Source of the DNA: Ahaetulla prasina
Lineage: Eukaryota > Chordata > Lepidosauria > Squamata > Colubridae
Direction: 5' to 3'
Assembly (NCBI RefSeq): GCF_028640845.1
Contig: NC_080541.1
Location: 143,672,464-143,736,463, forward strand
Length of the DNA stretch: 64,000 nucleotides
In this document: in pieces, positions 33,401-39,835 of the stretch
Position numbering within the stretch: position 1 is the first letter of the stretch
Layout of the letters: every line of letters begins with the position of its first letter
The notes under the pieces: model-generated
Seen by the model: the letters and a program-made list of their open reading frames with translations, nothing else
Told to the model about the DNA's origin: nothing
The model's database searches: none
Translations under genes and position numbers: made by a program

Positions 33401-35848
33401 TTTACTGTGGTAACACAAGTAGTCCTTGATTTATGATTGTGATTTTACGACCTTATTTTATGTCCTTTTTGTGTCAATTGTTAAGTCAATCACCATAGCT
33501 GTTAAGTGAATCCACACTCATTAAGCAAATTCCCTGGTTGTTAAGCTATGGGGCGTTTTTACCAAAAAATGGAAGTAAACCCTGGCTTTCAAAAAAAATA
33601 TATGACTGTAAATGACTATTAAATGCAGGCCGGTTGTTGAGCAGACAAAATGCAGTTGTGGGACTGTGGGGCAGGGCCCAGTTGTTGAAAGTTCGGTACT
33701 GGATGGTAAATGCCTTTTGGGGAGGGTCCAGTGGAACTTCAAATGAACATTAAGCACTGACTGTAAATCGAGGACTACATATAAACATGCTTGATTTTTA
33801 ATTTCTATACATTTATAGTGGTGAAAATTTATTTTATTTGTAGAGGTTTTTTTTTGTTATTATTTGTGACCTGTTTTTGTTCTCAGGCTATAAAAGCAAC
33901 GCTCACTAAATGGACCCCCATTCTAAAAACTTTGGCAAGTTTGAATTTGTATGTGTGTGAGATCTAAATTTGGAAGGACTTTGTTGTTTGATAATAAATT
34001 AAAGTCATTCTGGGCTCTTCATTATTTCAGAATTGAATACAGTAGCTCTGAGCTGAAGGACTTGCTATAAGAGCTTTGTTGCCTTTTTTGTTAGTCTTGT
34101 TTGTGAAAAAGATGAAATCACGTGGCCAAACCATGCAACATGGTTTGCGCCGAGTATTAAATGAAAGGGCCTTGCGTTGTTAGAGCAGATGAATGGGAAG
34201 AGCTTTTATGTCATAGCAAAATAAACCCCACATCTTTTCTCTAGGCCCTAGAGCTAATCTTTAACAAAACACAAGGAAAAACCGAGTGTGTTAATATTCA
34301 AGTAGATTTAATTCATATAAGAAGAAAACAAACACTTGAAGCAGAAAAAAATTAAGCTGACATCACTACTACACCCACTTGGGTGTACTAGGGGAAAATG
34401 TGCATTGGGGAAAAAATCTTTGTGTGTGTGTGTGTTTACACAAGTTGCCTATCCTTGCTCTGGGAGTATAAGTATATGAAATACATCTGTGGCTTTGTGA
34501 AGAGACATTTTAAATATTCACTGCAGCAGACTGTGGGGAGTGTAACTCAGAAATTAGTTATATAAAACTGTTTATTTTTCACGTGAGTTAACGTATGAAC
34601 TAGGATAAATTGGAAGAGAACTGCATCAGGTGTAATTCTGCTGATAAAGATGCTCAGGGAAGCTGTTTTGGAAATCTTGGTGCAGTTGTTCATAAGCTTG
34701 TACAACTCAAGTGTGTGCCTTTCACACATCACATGAAAATGTAAGTGCAATGTTGCCATACTTTGCACTGGTAGGGTTATTTACTGGCAAGAGTGATCCT
34801 GCCTTTAATAAAATGCGAAGAGTTGGCTTACAGGTTTCAGCCTGTAAGAAATCCTGTGAAAATATTTACAGATCCCTCACATCCTGGACATAAACTGTTT
34901 CAACTCCTACCCTCAAAACGACGCTATAGAGCATTGCACACCAGAACAACTAGACACAAGAACAGTTTTTTCTCCGAACGCCATCACTCTGCTAAACAAA
35001 TAATTCCCTCAACACTGTCAAACTATTTACTAAATCTGCTCTACTATTAATCATAAATAAATAAATAAATAAAATAAATAAAATAAATAATCTTCTCATC
35101 GTTCCCATCACTCATCTCCTTCCACTTATGACTGTATGACTGTAACTTTGTTGCTTGTAACCTTACGATTTATATTGATAATTTCCTGATTGCTTATTTG
35201 TACCCAAGACTATCATTAAGTGTTGTACCTTATGATTCTTGATAAAGGTATCTTTTCTTTTATGTACATTGAGAGCATACGCACCAAGACAAATTCCTTG
35301 TGTGTCCAATCACACTTGGCCAATAAAAAATTCTATTCTATTCTATTCTATTCTATTCTATTCTATTCTATTCTATTCTATTCTATTCTATTCTATTCTA
35401 TTCTATTCTATTCTATTCTTTCTGTTTTTTCCTGTCAGTAATATTTGTCCTTGGGCTATTGTGGATGATGTTATATTAATGTTGTTGAATTCTTCTTCTT
35501 CTTTTTCTGATTTAGGAATACCTTATCCTCCAAAAAACTAGCAAAGTGGATGTGGATTCGAGCGGAAAGAAGTGTAAAGAAAAAATGATGAGCGTACTCT
35601 TTGAAACAAAAGTACAGGCTGAACACAGAAGGTATGATTTAGTTGTGTTCAGCTAGAAAACCAGCTTTGAATTGATAATTATATTCTGACAAAGAAGTTG
35701 GCATATTCACAAAGTTTCTTTGGTACAATATAGGTTTCAGGCATTTGAAGTCAAAGAATATTCAACGTTGGATGAGCTACAACATGAATTTGAGGCCGCA
35801 GGACTTGCCAAACTGTTCAGTGAGTTTGTGTCAGCTCAGTTGAAGTAA
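8475..35848 (+). CDS. RWDD3: RWD domain-containing protein 3 (RSUME), 4 exons
   Basis: Coding exons 8475-8559, 30337-30824, 35516-35631 and 35734-35848 join to 804 bases: 267 codons plus stop, the length I recall for human RWDD3. All junctions are GT/AG, with phases 1, 0 and 2. The N-terminal RWD domain spans roughly residues 8-115, with [11 protein letters not shown] at its start and the family YPxxxP signature in [11 protein letters not shown] conserved C-terminal half contains [27 protein letters not shown] and the [19 protein letters not shown] block. RWDD3 is known to bind the SUMO-conjugating enzyme UBC9 and promote SUMO transfer, acting on HIF1A and on NF-kB inhibition; that role is family knowledge. 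The start ATG is placed in GCTGCCATGTCGG and gives the right N-terminus. No stops, frameshifts or splice losses are seen, so the gene looks functional. Confidence 0.97.
8778..8912. mobile_element. Palindromic hAT MITE, copy 1
   Basis: Starts CAGGGATCTCCAACCTTGG and ends with its inverted copy; nearly the whole 135 bp folds on itself. Perfect 8-bp duplications AGTTAGGG at 8770-8777 and 8913-8920. It sits about 220 bp inside intron 1 from the exon 1 donor. Confidence 0.95.
9060..9300. repeat. AT-rich low-complexity tract
   Basis: Irregular runs of TTATTTATAA / ATTAATAAAT type, probably a decayed microsatellite. Confidence 0.8.
9302..9552 (+). mobile_element. Snake CR1-L3 LINE 3' end
   Basis: CTCATCGTTCCCATCACC at the left, then the common 3' UTR to TTGGCCAATAATAAAAAATTCT. 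Only a few ATTCT units follow, split by an A run, so this copy did not expand a long microsatellite. Confidence 0.85.
9680..9850 (-). mobile_element. CR1 LINE 3'-end fragment
   Basis: The plus strand reads GGAAAGGGCCTTGGAGGTCTTCTAG, CTCAAGCAAGAGATCCTGAA and AAAAACCTCCAGTGAT, the reverse complement of a CR1 3' region. A second copy is at 32180-32335. Confidence 0.7.
10018..10505 (-). mobile_element. CR1-like LINE 3' fragment
   Basis: The minus frame 10255-10497 encodes the ORF2 C-terminus ([49 protein letters not shown]). The 3' UTR ends in CCGCCCTGAGTCC...GGGCGGTATAAAAATC and a (TAAA)n tail at 10021-10052. Same family as 26146-27003 and 12130-12380. Confidence 0.88.
10506..10965 (+). other. 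RWDD3: Intron 1 sequence, nothing recognised
   Basis: AT-rich, with a short TCTGTCTATC-type simple repeat near 10627-10660. Confidence 0.5.
10970..11180. repeat. Diverged mariner-type MITE fragment
   Basis: Phrases GTTGGGACCAGCAACTCG, CCATTAAGCAAA and AACTGCAAACAGTTGCTAAA match the old copies near 58368 and 59125. Confidence 0.5.
11392..11641. mobile_element. Tc1/mariner-type MITE (CAGGGGATATAAAAA family)
   Basis: Long inverted ends CAGGGGATATAAAAAAGTC... and ...GGACTTTTTATATCCCCTG, flanked by TA on both sides. About 250 bp with no coding capacity. Confidence 0.88.
11644..12125 (+). other. RWDD3: Intron 1 sequence, nothing recognised
   Basis: No repeat or coding signal identified. Confidence 0.45.
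12130..12380 (+). mobile_element. CR1-like LINE 3' UTR fragment
   Basis: Ends GCCTGTAAACCGCCCTGAGTCC, then GGGCGGTATATAAATACG and (AAAT)n at 12356-12380, the same tail as 26930-27003. Confidence 0.8.
12381..12803. mobile_element. hAT-type non-autonomous element (GATGGCGAACC family)
   Basis: Ends AGTGATGGCTAATC... and ...GGTTCGCCATCATGG are inverted repeats. The interior is GC-rich with a GTGCCACATGTGGCAC palindrome-like stretch. Target duplication is not clear. Confidence 0.65.
13483..13613. mobile_element. Palindromic hAT MITE, nested copy
   Basis: CAGGGTGTCAAACTTGGTCC... to ...GGACACCCTG, 131 bp, with perfect duplications ATCTTGGC at 13475-13482 and 13614-13621. It lies wholly inside the 2.1 kb element, so it inserted later. 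Confidence 0.92.
13660..14780. repeat. GC-rich tandem array, ~90-bp unit, about 10-11 copies
   Basis: The phrase GAACTGCTGGG recurs near 13723, 13811, 13905, 13998, 14090, 14182, 14272, 14359, 14458, 14558 and 14703, a spacing of 87-100 bp except the last. Each unit joins a TTCGTTATTCC...CCCGAGGAAGGCGAG part, a short palindrome CTGCTGG...CCAGCAG and a CTTGCCGCCGCCTCC part. Long frames across it are a by-product of repetition. Confidence 0.95.
15040..15240 (+). repeat. 5S rRNA-derived SINE fragment
   Basis: GAAGCTAAGCAGGATC, TTAGTATTTGGATAGGAGGC and AGGTACTTACCAGGG follow the internal promoter region of 5S rRNA with many changes; GGTGGCAGTGGTAAAACCACC follows. It is too diverged to be a 5S gene. 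Confidence 0.7.
15306..15440. mobile_element. Palindromic hAT MITE, copy 2
   Basis: CAGGGGTCTCCAACCTTGG to its inverted copy, 135 bp, with perfect duplications CCCTAGCA at 15298-15305 and 15441-15448. Confidence 0.95.
15449..16920 (+). other. RWDD3: Intron 1 sequence, nothing recognised
   Basis: About 1.5 kb with no identifiable repeat or exon. Confidence 0.45.
16923..17541. mobile_element. Mariner-type MITE split by a SINE
   Basis: TA then CAGGTAGACCTCGACTTACAAC... and ...TAAGTCAAGGACTACCTATA. Body phrases match other copies; interrupted at about 17211-17455. Confidence 0.85.
17211..17455 (-). mobile_element. Squamate tRNA-derived SINE, nested
   Basis: Minus strand starts with a tRNA-like head (GGTGGCACAGTGGTTAGAG..., B-box-like GGCAGATCGAATC) and continues through TCAGCCTTTCATCC to TGCTATTGCTATA. 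Inserted into the mariner MITE; flanks suggest a short ATAG-type duplication. Confidence 0.8.
17805..18460 (-). mobile_element. Solo LTR with target duplications
   Basis: 656 bp beginning TGTTCTGACC and ending CCACAACA, flanked exactly by ATTTG at 17800-17804 and 18461-18465. On the minus strand it has a TATA-like GATATAAAAGAGG (about 18140-18155) and AATAAAAGAGG (about 17865-17875) in the right order for a promoter and poly(A) signal. No internal retroviral or retrotransposon sequence adjoins it. Gypsy or endogenous retrovirus origin cannot be told apart. Confidence 0.85.
18700..18900. repeat. Mariner-type MITE fragment
   Basis: GCCTTCTGACAAGCAAAGTC and CATTTAACAGTTGTGGCAAG phrases, then GTCCTAAATTGAGGACTG; one end only. 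Confidence 0.7.
18900..19980 (+). other. RWDD3: Intron 1 sequence, nothing recognised
   Basis: A 110-codon minus frame at 19426-19758 has no recognisable domain and is most likely chance. Confidence 0.45.
19985..20200 (-). repeat. LINE 3' UTR fragment
   Basis: AGAATATTTATAGCTCAGGG, GACATTTCATTACCCAAC and GGGTAATGAAACATCTACAAG are shared with a copy near 59725-59820; probably L2-type, orientation uncertain. Confidence 0.5.
20816..21093. mobile_element. hAT MITE (TACTGGTTCTGTGGGCGTGGC family), copy 1
   Basis: CAGTGCTGAAATCCAA... to ...TTGGATTTCACCCCTG, with perfect 8-bp duplications CTTGAAAA at 20808-20815 and 21094-21101. Interior repeats GGATACTGCAAAATCTC and a CTACCGGTTCTCC phrase. Other copies: 37656 and 56069. 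Confidence 0.93.
21102..21772 (+). other. RWDD3: Intron 1 sequence, nothing recognised
   Basis: No repeat family identified. Confidence 0.4.
21773..21920 (-). repeat. LTR fragment
   Basis: TGTCAGGCCCAAAACCAAG, AATGACACGCAGG, TCTTTATTG (an AATAAA on the minus strand) and CAAGATCTTGCCAGACTGAG align with 53475-53690. Confidence 0.55.
21920..22010. repeat. L2-type LINE 3' fragment
   Basis: CTGAAGAAGCTTCTTGAATG, GAAATGTCTTCAAGG and TTTTTGAAAAGCACTTTTGG match 58500-58625. Confidence 0.55.
22565..22750 (-). repeat. tRNA-derived SINE
   Basis: Minus strand: GTGGTTAAGGCATCGGATTAG, GAGACTATGAGTTCTAGTCC, CAGCTGAGTACC, same family as 50670-50820 (plus). Confidence 0.65.
22890..23050 (+). repeat. Diverged Sauria-type SINE
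   Basis: GCCAGCACTCCGGTAGTTTG, GAGTCCTGCTTTGTAGGAC and GGGTGAGCTCCCCTCTCTG resemble the head of the copy at 50820-51175 read on its minus strand. Confidence 0.45.
23060..24300 (+). other. RWDD3: Intron 1 sequence, nothing recognised
   Basis: Contains a G-rich stretch at 23748-23772; otherwise unremarkable. Confidence 0.4.
24308..24484 (+). repeat. Compound (ATCT)n-(ACCT)n microsatellite
   Basis: ATCT units to 24420, then exactly 15 ACCT units at 24421-24480, with an abrupt switch. Confidence 0.97.
24570..25026 (+). mobile_element. Squamate tRNA-derived SINE split by a hAT MITE
   Basis: Head GGTGTGGTGGTTAAAATGCA, B-box-like AGTTCGATCCTAA, then TTGACTCAGCCTTTCATCC and AGCACTGTGAAGCAGTATAT; the 3' end GTGCTATTGCTAC resumes after the insertion at 24782-25008. 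Confidence 0.88.
24782..25008. mobile_element. hAT MITE nested in the SINE
   Basis: CAGTAGTTCCCAACC... to ...GGGAACCACTG, 227 bp. Duplications GTCTAACT (24774-24781) and GTCTAAGT (25009-25016) match 7 of 8; removing the element restores the SINE phrase AAGTCTAAGTGCTATTGC. Confidence 0.9.
25030..25384. mobile_element. Mariner-type MITE, one end truncated
   Basis: AAGTGACTTATGACCG... to ...TCAAGAACTACCTG followed by TA. The left terminal repeat is missing. Confidence 0.8.
25533..26143. mobile_element. Mariner-type MITE split by a second TA-type MITE
   Basis: TA, then CAGGTAGTCTTTGACATACG... to ...GTCAAGGACTAGCTG, then TA. Contains the insertion 25664-25903. Confidence 0.88.
25664..25903. mobile_element. 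TA-flanked MITE (GTTTCCCCGAAAATAAG family), nested
   Basis: CCATGTTTCCCCGAAAATAAG... to ...CTTATTTTCGGGGAAACAGGG with TA on both sides (25662-25663, 25904-25905); 240 bp. Confidence 0.88.
26146..27003 (+). mobile_element. CR1-like LINE, ORF2 C-terminal and 3' UTR
   Basis: Plus frame 26258-26785 encodes the RT thumb and C-terminal region of a non-LTR retrotransposon: [64 protein letters not shown]. The 3' UTR ends GCTGTACACCGCCCTGAGTCC, GGGCGGTATAAAAATTTAAA and an (AAAT)n tail. 5' truncated; starts right beside the MITE end at 26145. Confidence 0.92.
27432..27690 (-). mobile_element. Squamate tRNA-derived SINE
   Basis: Same family and orientation as 17211-17455; head GGTGGCGCAGTGGTTAGAATG on the minus strand, full length. 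Confidence 0.88.
27691..29230 (+). other. RWDD3: Intron 1 sequence, nothing recognised
   Basis: A G run at 28217-28227; otherwise no repeat or exon identified. The 98-codon frame at 27741-28037 has no known domain. Confidence 0.4.
29242..29347. mobile_element. Palindromic hAT MITE, copy 3
   Basis: 106-bp hairpin, CAGGGGTCTCCAACC to its inverse, with perfect duplications GTCTATTT at 29234-29241 and 29348-29355. Internally shorter than copies 1 and 2. Confidence 0.95.
29650..30098. mobile_element. Mariner-type MITE
   Basis: TAG-ACAAGTCCTTGACTTGTGAC... to ...TAAGTCAAGGACTACCTG then TA; ends about 240 bp before RWDD3 exon 2. Confidence 0.8.
30337..30824 (+). CDS. RWDD3: RWDD3 exon 2
   Basis: Acceptor TTTTCAG|AAACAAACGG; donor ATTAAG|GTGCAG. 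488 bases holding most of the RWD domain and the start of the C-terminal half. The frame continues open past the donor to a TAA at 31020-31022, giving a possible alternative 65-residue tail if the intron is retained. Confidence 0.97.
30905..31200. other. Start of intron 2, unidentified repeat-like block
   Basis: GC content is higher than the surroundings. The minus frame 30910-31143 (77 codons) has no domain I recognise. It also forms the tail of the exon 2 read-through frame. Confidence 0.35.
31278..31452. repeat. hAT MITE, diverged palindromic family
   Basis: TAGTGTTTCTCAAACTTGGC... to ...GCCAAGATTGAGAAACATTG, with internal GTTGAAGTCTTCAAGTTGC. No clear duplication. Confidence 0.65.
31460..32180 (+). 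other. RWDD3: Intron 2 sequence, nothing recognised
   Basis: No repeat family or exon identified. Confidence 0.4.
32180..32335 (-). mobile_element. CR1 LINE 3'-end fragment
   Basis: GAATAGAATAGAATGTCAGAG, then GGAAGGGACCTTGGAGGTC and CTCGCTGTCAGGAAAT: the reverse complement of a CR1 3' end, including the ATTCT-like terminus. Confidence 0.8.
32693..32782 (+). repeat. (TTCC)n microsatellite
   Basis: About 20 TTCC units grading into CCCTCC. The proteins LPSF-type and GRKE-type predicted across it are repeat artefacts. Confidence 0.97.
32804..33261. mobile_element. TA-flanked MITE (TTTTTCGGAGTATAAGACGC family), copy 1
   Basis: CTGTATTTTTTGGAGTATAAG... to ...CTTATACTCCGAAAAATACCG with TA both sides; a second inner GGAGTATAAGACGCACCC copy at 33186. 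Confidence 0.88.
33413..33779. mobile_element. Mariner-type MITE
   Basis: CACAAGTAGTCCTTGATTTATG... to ...GTAAATCGAGGACTACATA, TA at both ends. Confidence 0.75.
33780..34780 (+). other. RWDD3: Intron 2 sequence, nothing recognised
   Basis: Contains a short TG repeat at 34419-34433 and no exon. Confidence 0.4.
34785..35330 (+). mobile_element. Snake CR1-L3 LINE, 3' part
   Basis: Frame 34793-35050 encodes the ORF2 C-terminus ([35 protein letters not shown]). A 3' UTR with CTCATCGTTCCCATCACTC follows, ending in CACTTGGCCAATAAAAAA, with an (AATA)n interruption at 35053-35090. Confidence 0.9.
35331..35419 (+). repeat. (ATTCT)n microsatellite
   Basis: About 18 perfect pentamers beginning at the LINE 3' end, about 95 bp before RWDD3 exon 3. 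Confidence 0.97.
35516..35631 (+). CDS. RWDD3: RWDD3 exon 3
   Basis: Acceptor GATTTAG|GAATAC; donor CACAGAAG|GTATGA. Encodes [11 protein letters not shown] through KVQAEHR. Confidence 0.97.
35734..35848 (+). CDS. RWDD3: RWDD3 exon 4 (coding part)
   Basis: Acceptor ATATAG|GTTTCAG, 102 bp after exon 3. Encodes [15 protein letters not shown]... to the TAA at 35846-35848. Confidence 0.96.
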
Positions 35849-36210
35849 TTTTGAAGCAAGCCCACAGGACTGTGACTTAAACTGTCACTGAATGTATCAA
35901 ATGGAAGAGGAAGATAACACGGAAGGTTTGGTGATGAACAGGTCCTAAAGGTTTTCTGAAGCAAACTGTCACAAAAAAAAGCCATCTCCTTACAGAAAGC
36001 GCAAGGCACTTTTCACAGTAGAACAGATGTTACTTTGCTGTGTGCCCTGACAGCATTTTGCTAGTAACTGTTGAAAGTTTCAGCAGTTGATGTTTAAGAA
36101 CTGTAGGTCAGGTGTGAAGGGATTGCTATTGTCCTTGGGATTTGAAAACCTAATTTTGCATATTTTTATATATATTTTTTCTGGCTATTAAAGTTTTTTT
36201 TGCATCATAT
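35849..36210 (+). other. RWDD3: RWDD3 3' UTR
   Basis: Runs from the stop codon to just past the ATTAAA signal; the end is estimated. Confidence 0.6.
36187..36192 (+). terminator. RWDD3: Poly(A) signal ATTAAA
   Basis: ATTAAA 339 bases after the stop, followed by a T-rich stretch fitting a downstream element. A later AATAAA-like site near 36328 is an alternative. Confidence 0.6.
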
Positions 36211-36479
36211 TTTCAAAAAGTAATGCTTATATGGTTTAGAGTTTGCATTATAATTTATTAATTGAAAAATATAAGGGATGAGACATAATTTTAAACTTTG
36301 CTCTTTTTTTAAAATTTTAGGAAAGTGAAATAAAATAACTGTAGCATTATTTCCCAGAGGTCAGTTTTGCCCTTTCATAAAAGTAGAGTTTCACCTTCTA
36401 CTTATAAATTGGATTTAAAATTCACCTTACTTCAGAAGTTAATTTTCAGTATCGTGCTCTGGAAATAGCATCTAGTGTG

Positions 36480-36835
36480 GCTAAAAAGGCCAATTTGAGA
36501 GTAGCAATCCCTTCCACACTGAGGGCAGATACATTATGTTCCCTGCCCAGCCCCCAGTTTTCGCTGGTTTCGGGACTGCCTCTTTGCCTCAGCCTGCCAA
36601 ACAAGTGTCTCTTCGAATTGGAGAAGGTTATGCTGCGTCTTTAGCCTCCAAGCTAACGGATGGGAGGTGAAGGTTTCCCAGTTGTTAATGTCCATTCCCA
36701 GGGCCTTTAGGTCCCTCTTGCAGATATCCTTATATCGCAGCTGTGGTCTCCCTCTGAGGTGCTTTCACAGCACTAATTCTCCATACAAGAGATCTTTCGG
36801 AATCCGACCATCAGCCATTCTCACGACATATAAAA
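36480..36835 (-). mobile_element. Non-LTR retrotransposon ORF fragment
   Basis: Minus strand resembles the C-terminal part of a jockey-like endonuclease-reverse transcriptase ORF (motifs like RMADGRIPKDLLYGE, RPQLRYKDICKRDLKALG, DINNWET), read with frame errors. Orientation is minus. Confidence 0.7.
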
Positions 36836-36839
36836 TATA

Positions 36840-37650
36840 TAAAATATAAGATAATAAAATTCATAAAGTTCTTTTTAAAATGTGAATGTGGTAGACTCAC
36901 ACAACCACTTCTGTTTTTTTCTATATGACCATTGGTTCAGTATAATGTCTGCTTACTGGCTTATGAATATCCTGCAGGTTTCTTAAGCTGAATAAAAGCC
37001 CCATTGCCTTTCACCAAAATTATTTCTTTTTAGCTGTTTGTTGAGTTTTGTATATATAATCATTGTAGAGATGTCTGAAAAAGATGTCATACCTTTGATT
37101 AGGAATCTATTTTTTTTCAGTTCCTATTAATGAGGACGGTAGTAACTTTCTCAGTACTGTGGAAATTGGGAAGAATACCATTCTCCTAAAGATAGGGATG
37201 AGTAATTTGTATTTCTCCAGATGTTACTGAATAACAACTTCCAGCTTACTGAGTAAGGCTACTGGGATTTGTTCTTCAGCAAGATTTGAAAAAAAACTGC
37301 ATCCTTGTTTTATATTTTCATCTTGTTGACAACGGAAATTAAGAATTGATCCCTTTAATGTAGAGTTTTCTACTTTAATGTATAATATTTAACAAAAGTA
37401 GATACCAAATGCCACCGTTCAGGAGTTGAGCTTTATTCTGTGTTCCATATTTAGGCCTGGTATGCTTGCTTTTTTTTGCACTAATATTATTACTCTTATT
37501 TACCAAACTTGGATAGAATAAGTTGATTGGAACAACTTATTCTAGAAGCCTCATGCTACCATTTCTTAGGTAAGTGCATCAAAGCTAGAAAAGCCAGAGG
37601 ACTATGTTGTTAAGATTTTTGTCTATACTTGGCAAGCTTCTTCCTGCCTG
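36840..37650 (+). other. Intergenic, little recognised
   Basis: A short hAT MITE-like piece lies at 37205-37280 (CTCCAGATGTTACTGAATAAC); otherwise nothing. Confidence 0.4.
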
Positions 37651-37655
37651 GTTGG

Positions 37656-37948
37656 CAGTGGTGAAATTCGATTTTTTTTTACTACTGGTTCTGTGGGCGT
37701 GGCTTGGTGGGTGTGGTGTGGCTTGGGTGTAGGAGGGGAAGGATACTGCAAAATCTACATTCCCTCTCCACTCCTGGGGGAGGGATATTGCAAAATCTCC
37801 ATTCCCACCCCACTCTGGGGCCAGCCAGAGTTGGTATTTGCAGGTTCTCTGAACTACTCAAAATTTTTGCTACCGGTTCTCAAAACTACTCAAAAGTCCC
37901 GCTACCGGTTCTCCAGAACCTGTCAGAACCTGCTGGATTTCACCCCTG
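37656..37948. mobile_element. hAT MITE (TACTGGTTCTGTGGGCGTGGC family), copy 2
   Basis: CAGTGGTGAAATTCGA... to ...GGATTTCACCCCTG with perfect duplications CTGGTTGG at 37648-37655 and 37949-37956. Confidence 0.95.
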
Positions 37949-38140
37949 CTGGTTGGCATCCAGTGAATGAGGAAAGTGAGTTTATTGAGGAATGTCGCCA
38001 AATGTCCTTTCTGGGCTTCCTTACTAGAGGGGGATAGATTTTGGGTCACAGTTACTTGTATGACCTCCACTTTAATAAGGACTCTATGGGCTTAATGGGT
38101 TAAAGATGCTTGTCATGTTCCCCAATGCTTGCCTGCTACC

Positions 38141-38147
38141 TGCCTAT

Positions 38148-38178
<31 letters not shown>

Positions 38179-38540
38179 TTGACTGACTGACCTTATATGG
38201 TCCCATATAATAACTCTAGGTGGCTCTCACAACAATCCCTAAAAATATGGTTGAAAACAACAGAATCCTTCCCTCCAGGTTCCAGATCAAGCATCCTTGC
38301 AGCTCAACCCCATCTTGGCCCAGTGCTTGGGGGAAGAGCAAGGTCTTCATGATCTCAGGTGGGAGGTCATTCCAAAGGACTGGATTGGTCTCCAAGAAGG
38401 CAGGTCTCTGAGCTCCCATCAGGTGGCAACTTGGAGCACACTCACCCTATTTGATGTAGTAGGACAAACAGGAGAGACGATCCCTGGTACCTTGTGCATG
38501 GAAATCTTTCATTTGGTTAGTGGGCATTTCCAAATTTGAG
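38141..38540 (-). mobile_element. LINE 3' fragment (CR1/L2-like)
   Basis: Minus strand has NPVLWNDLPPEI in the ORF end (38216-38419), then a UTR ending in a (TAAA)n tail at 38141-38180. Confidence 0.7.
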
Positions 38541-39250
38541 GACCCATTCTCCTCTGTAGTGCAAAGCATAACCAAACTTATGTGGAGTGTGTTCAGTTTT
38601 AATGAGCTCCCTCCCGCTAAAAACATCATAGCTGTCGTTTCAATACACACTTGGTAATATCATAAGATGACAGTAAACTTTGTGCGCTTTGGCATTTTGT
38701 CAACCGAAGTGTATGATTTTTTTTTTTTAAACTACTTTCTGCATCCAATTTTTACTTGTATATTTTGGATGGCAACATCTGCCTTTATGTCATCTAAGAA
38801 GAAACAGTTGTAAAAAAAAAAATCTGTAAAGGAAAGAGTTCATGCTTGCTATCGTAAATGAGGATACATCAGTCAAATCAAGGTGCAATAGTTTCTTCAA
38901 AACATTTGCCATATGGGGCAAATTATGTCACATCAAATAGTTGACATGGTCATATTAGACTTCAGAAGGTATCCCAGAATGTCATTGTTACCTGATCTAG
39001 AGCACATTGTCAAAGCCTGTACAAGATGAACATATCCAATAGTTTCATGCCTGAAAAACAACACTGTGTCTTCATTCTGTACAAAAATACTATGGGAAGA
39101 GCATGGACCGTGTTCTGTGGTACATGAGATTATATCTTCTGCTTCACTTCAAGTTTGCTAGATATGGATTTTGGGTCCCTGTATGCCTTGTGGATGCACA
39201 CCCTTAAACAAAAGAAAGGAAAAATTGTCCTGGAAAACACTATGCTTTTC
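38541..39250 (+). other. Intergenic, nothing recognised
   Basis: No repeat family or gene identified. Confidence 0.4.
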
Positions 39251-39258
39251 ATGATATA

Positions 39259-39806
39259 CCGTATATACTCGAATATAAGCCGATCCGAGTATAAGCCGAG
39301 GTCCCCAATTTTACCCCAAAAACTGGGGTAAACTGGGGACTCGAGTATAAGCCGAGGGTGGGAAATGAGGCACCTACCGGTTGGGGAAACCCTCCCTCCC
39401 TCAGCTGAGAAGGCTGGCGGCTCCCCGCCCGCCTCTCACTGCACCGGCAGGGCTTCCCAGCGTCCGGTAAAATGTGAAAAAGAAAAACAAAACTCGAGTA
39501 TAAGCGAGGGTGGAAATGAGGCACCTACCGGTTGAAACCCTCCTCCCTCAGCTGAGAAGGCTGGCGGCTCCCCGCCCGCCTCTCACTGCACCGGCAGGGC
39601 TTCCCCGCGCCGTCCGGTAAAATGTGAAAAAAAGAAAAAAAAAACAAAACTCGAGTATAAGCCGTATATACTCGAGTATAAGCCGAGGGGCTTAAAAAAA
39701 AAAAAAACTCGAATATAAGCCGTATAGACCCGAGTATAAGCCGAGGGGACGTTTTTCAGCACAAAAAACGTGCTGAAAAACTCGGCTTATACTCGAGTAT
39801 ATACGG
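39259..39806. mobile_element. TA-flanked MITE (CCGTATATACTCGAATATAAG family) with internal duplication
   Basis: CCGTATATACTCGAATATAAG... to ...CTCGAGTATATACGG, TA on both sides. A block with GGCACCTACCGGTT, CCTCAGCTGAGAAGGCTGGC and AAAATGTGAAAAA occurs twice (39360-39490 and 39515-39650). Confidence 0.88.
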
Positions 39807-39835
39807 TACTCTTTAAGGAAACATGTCCCTAAATC

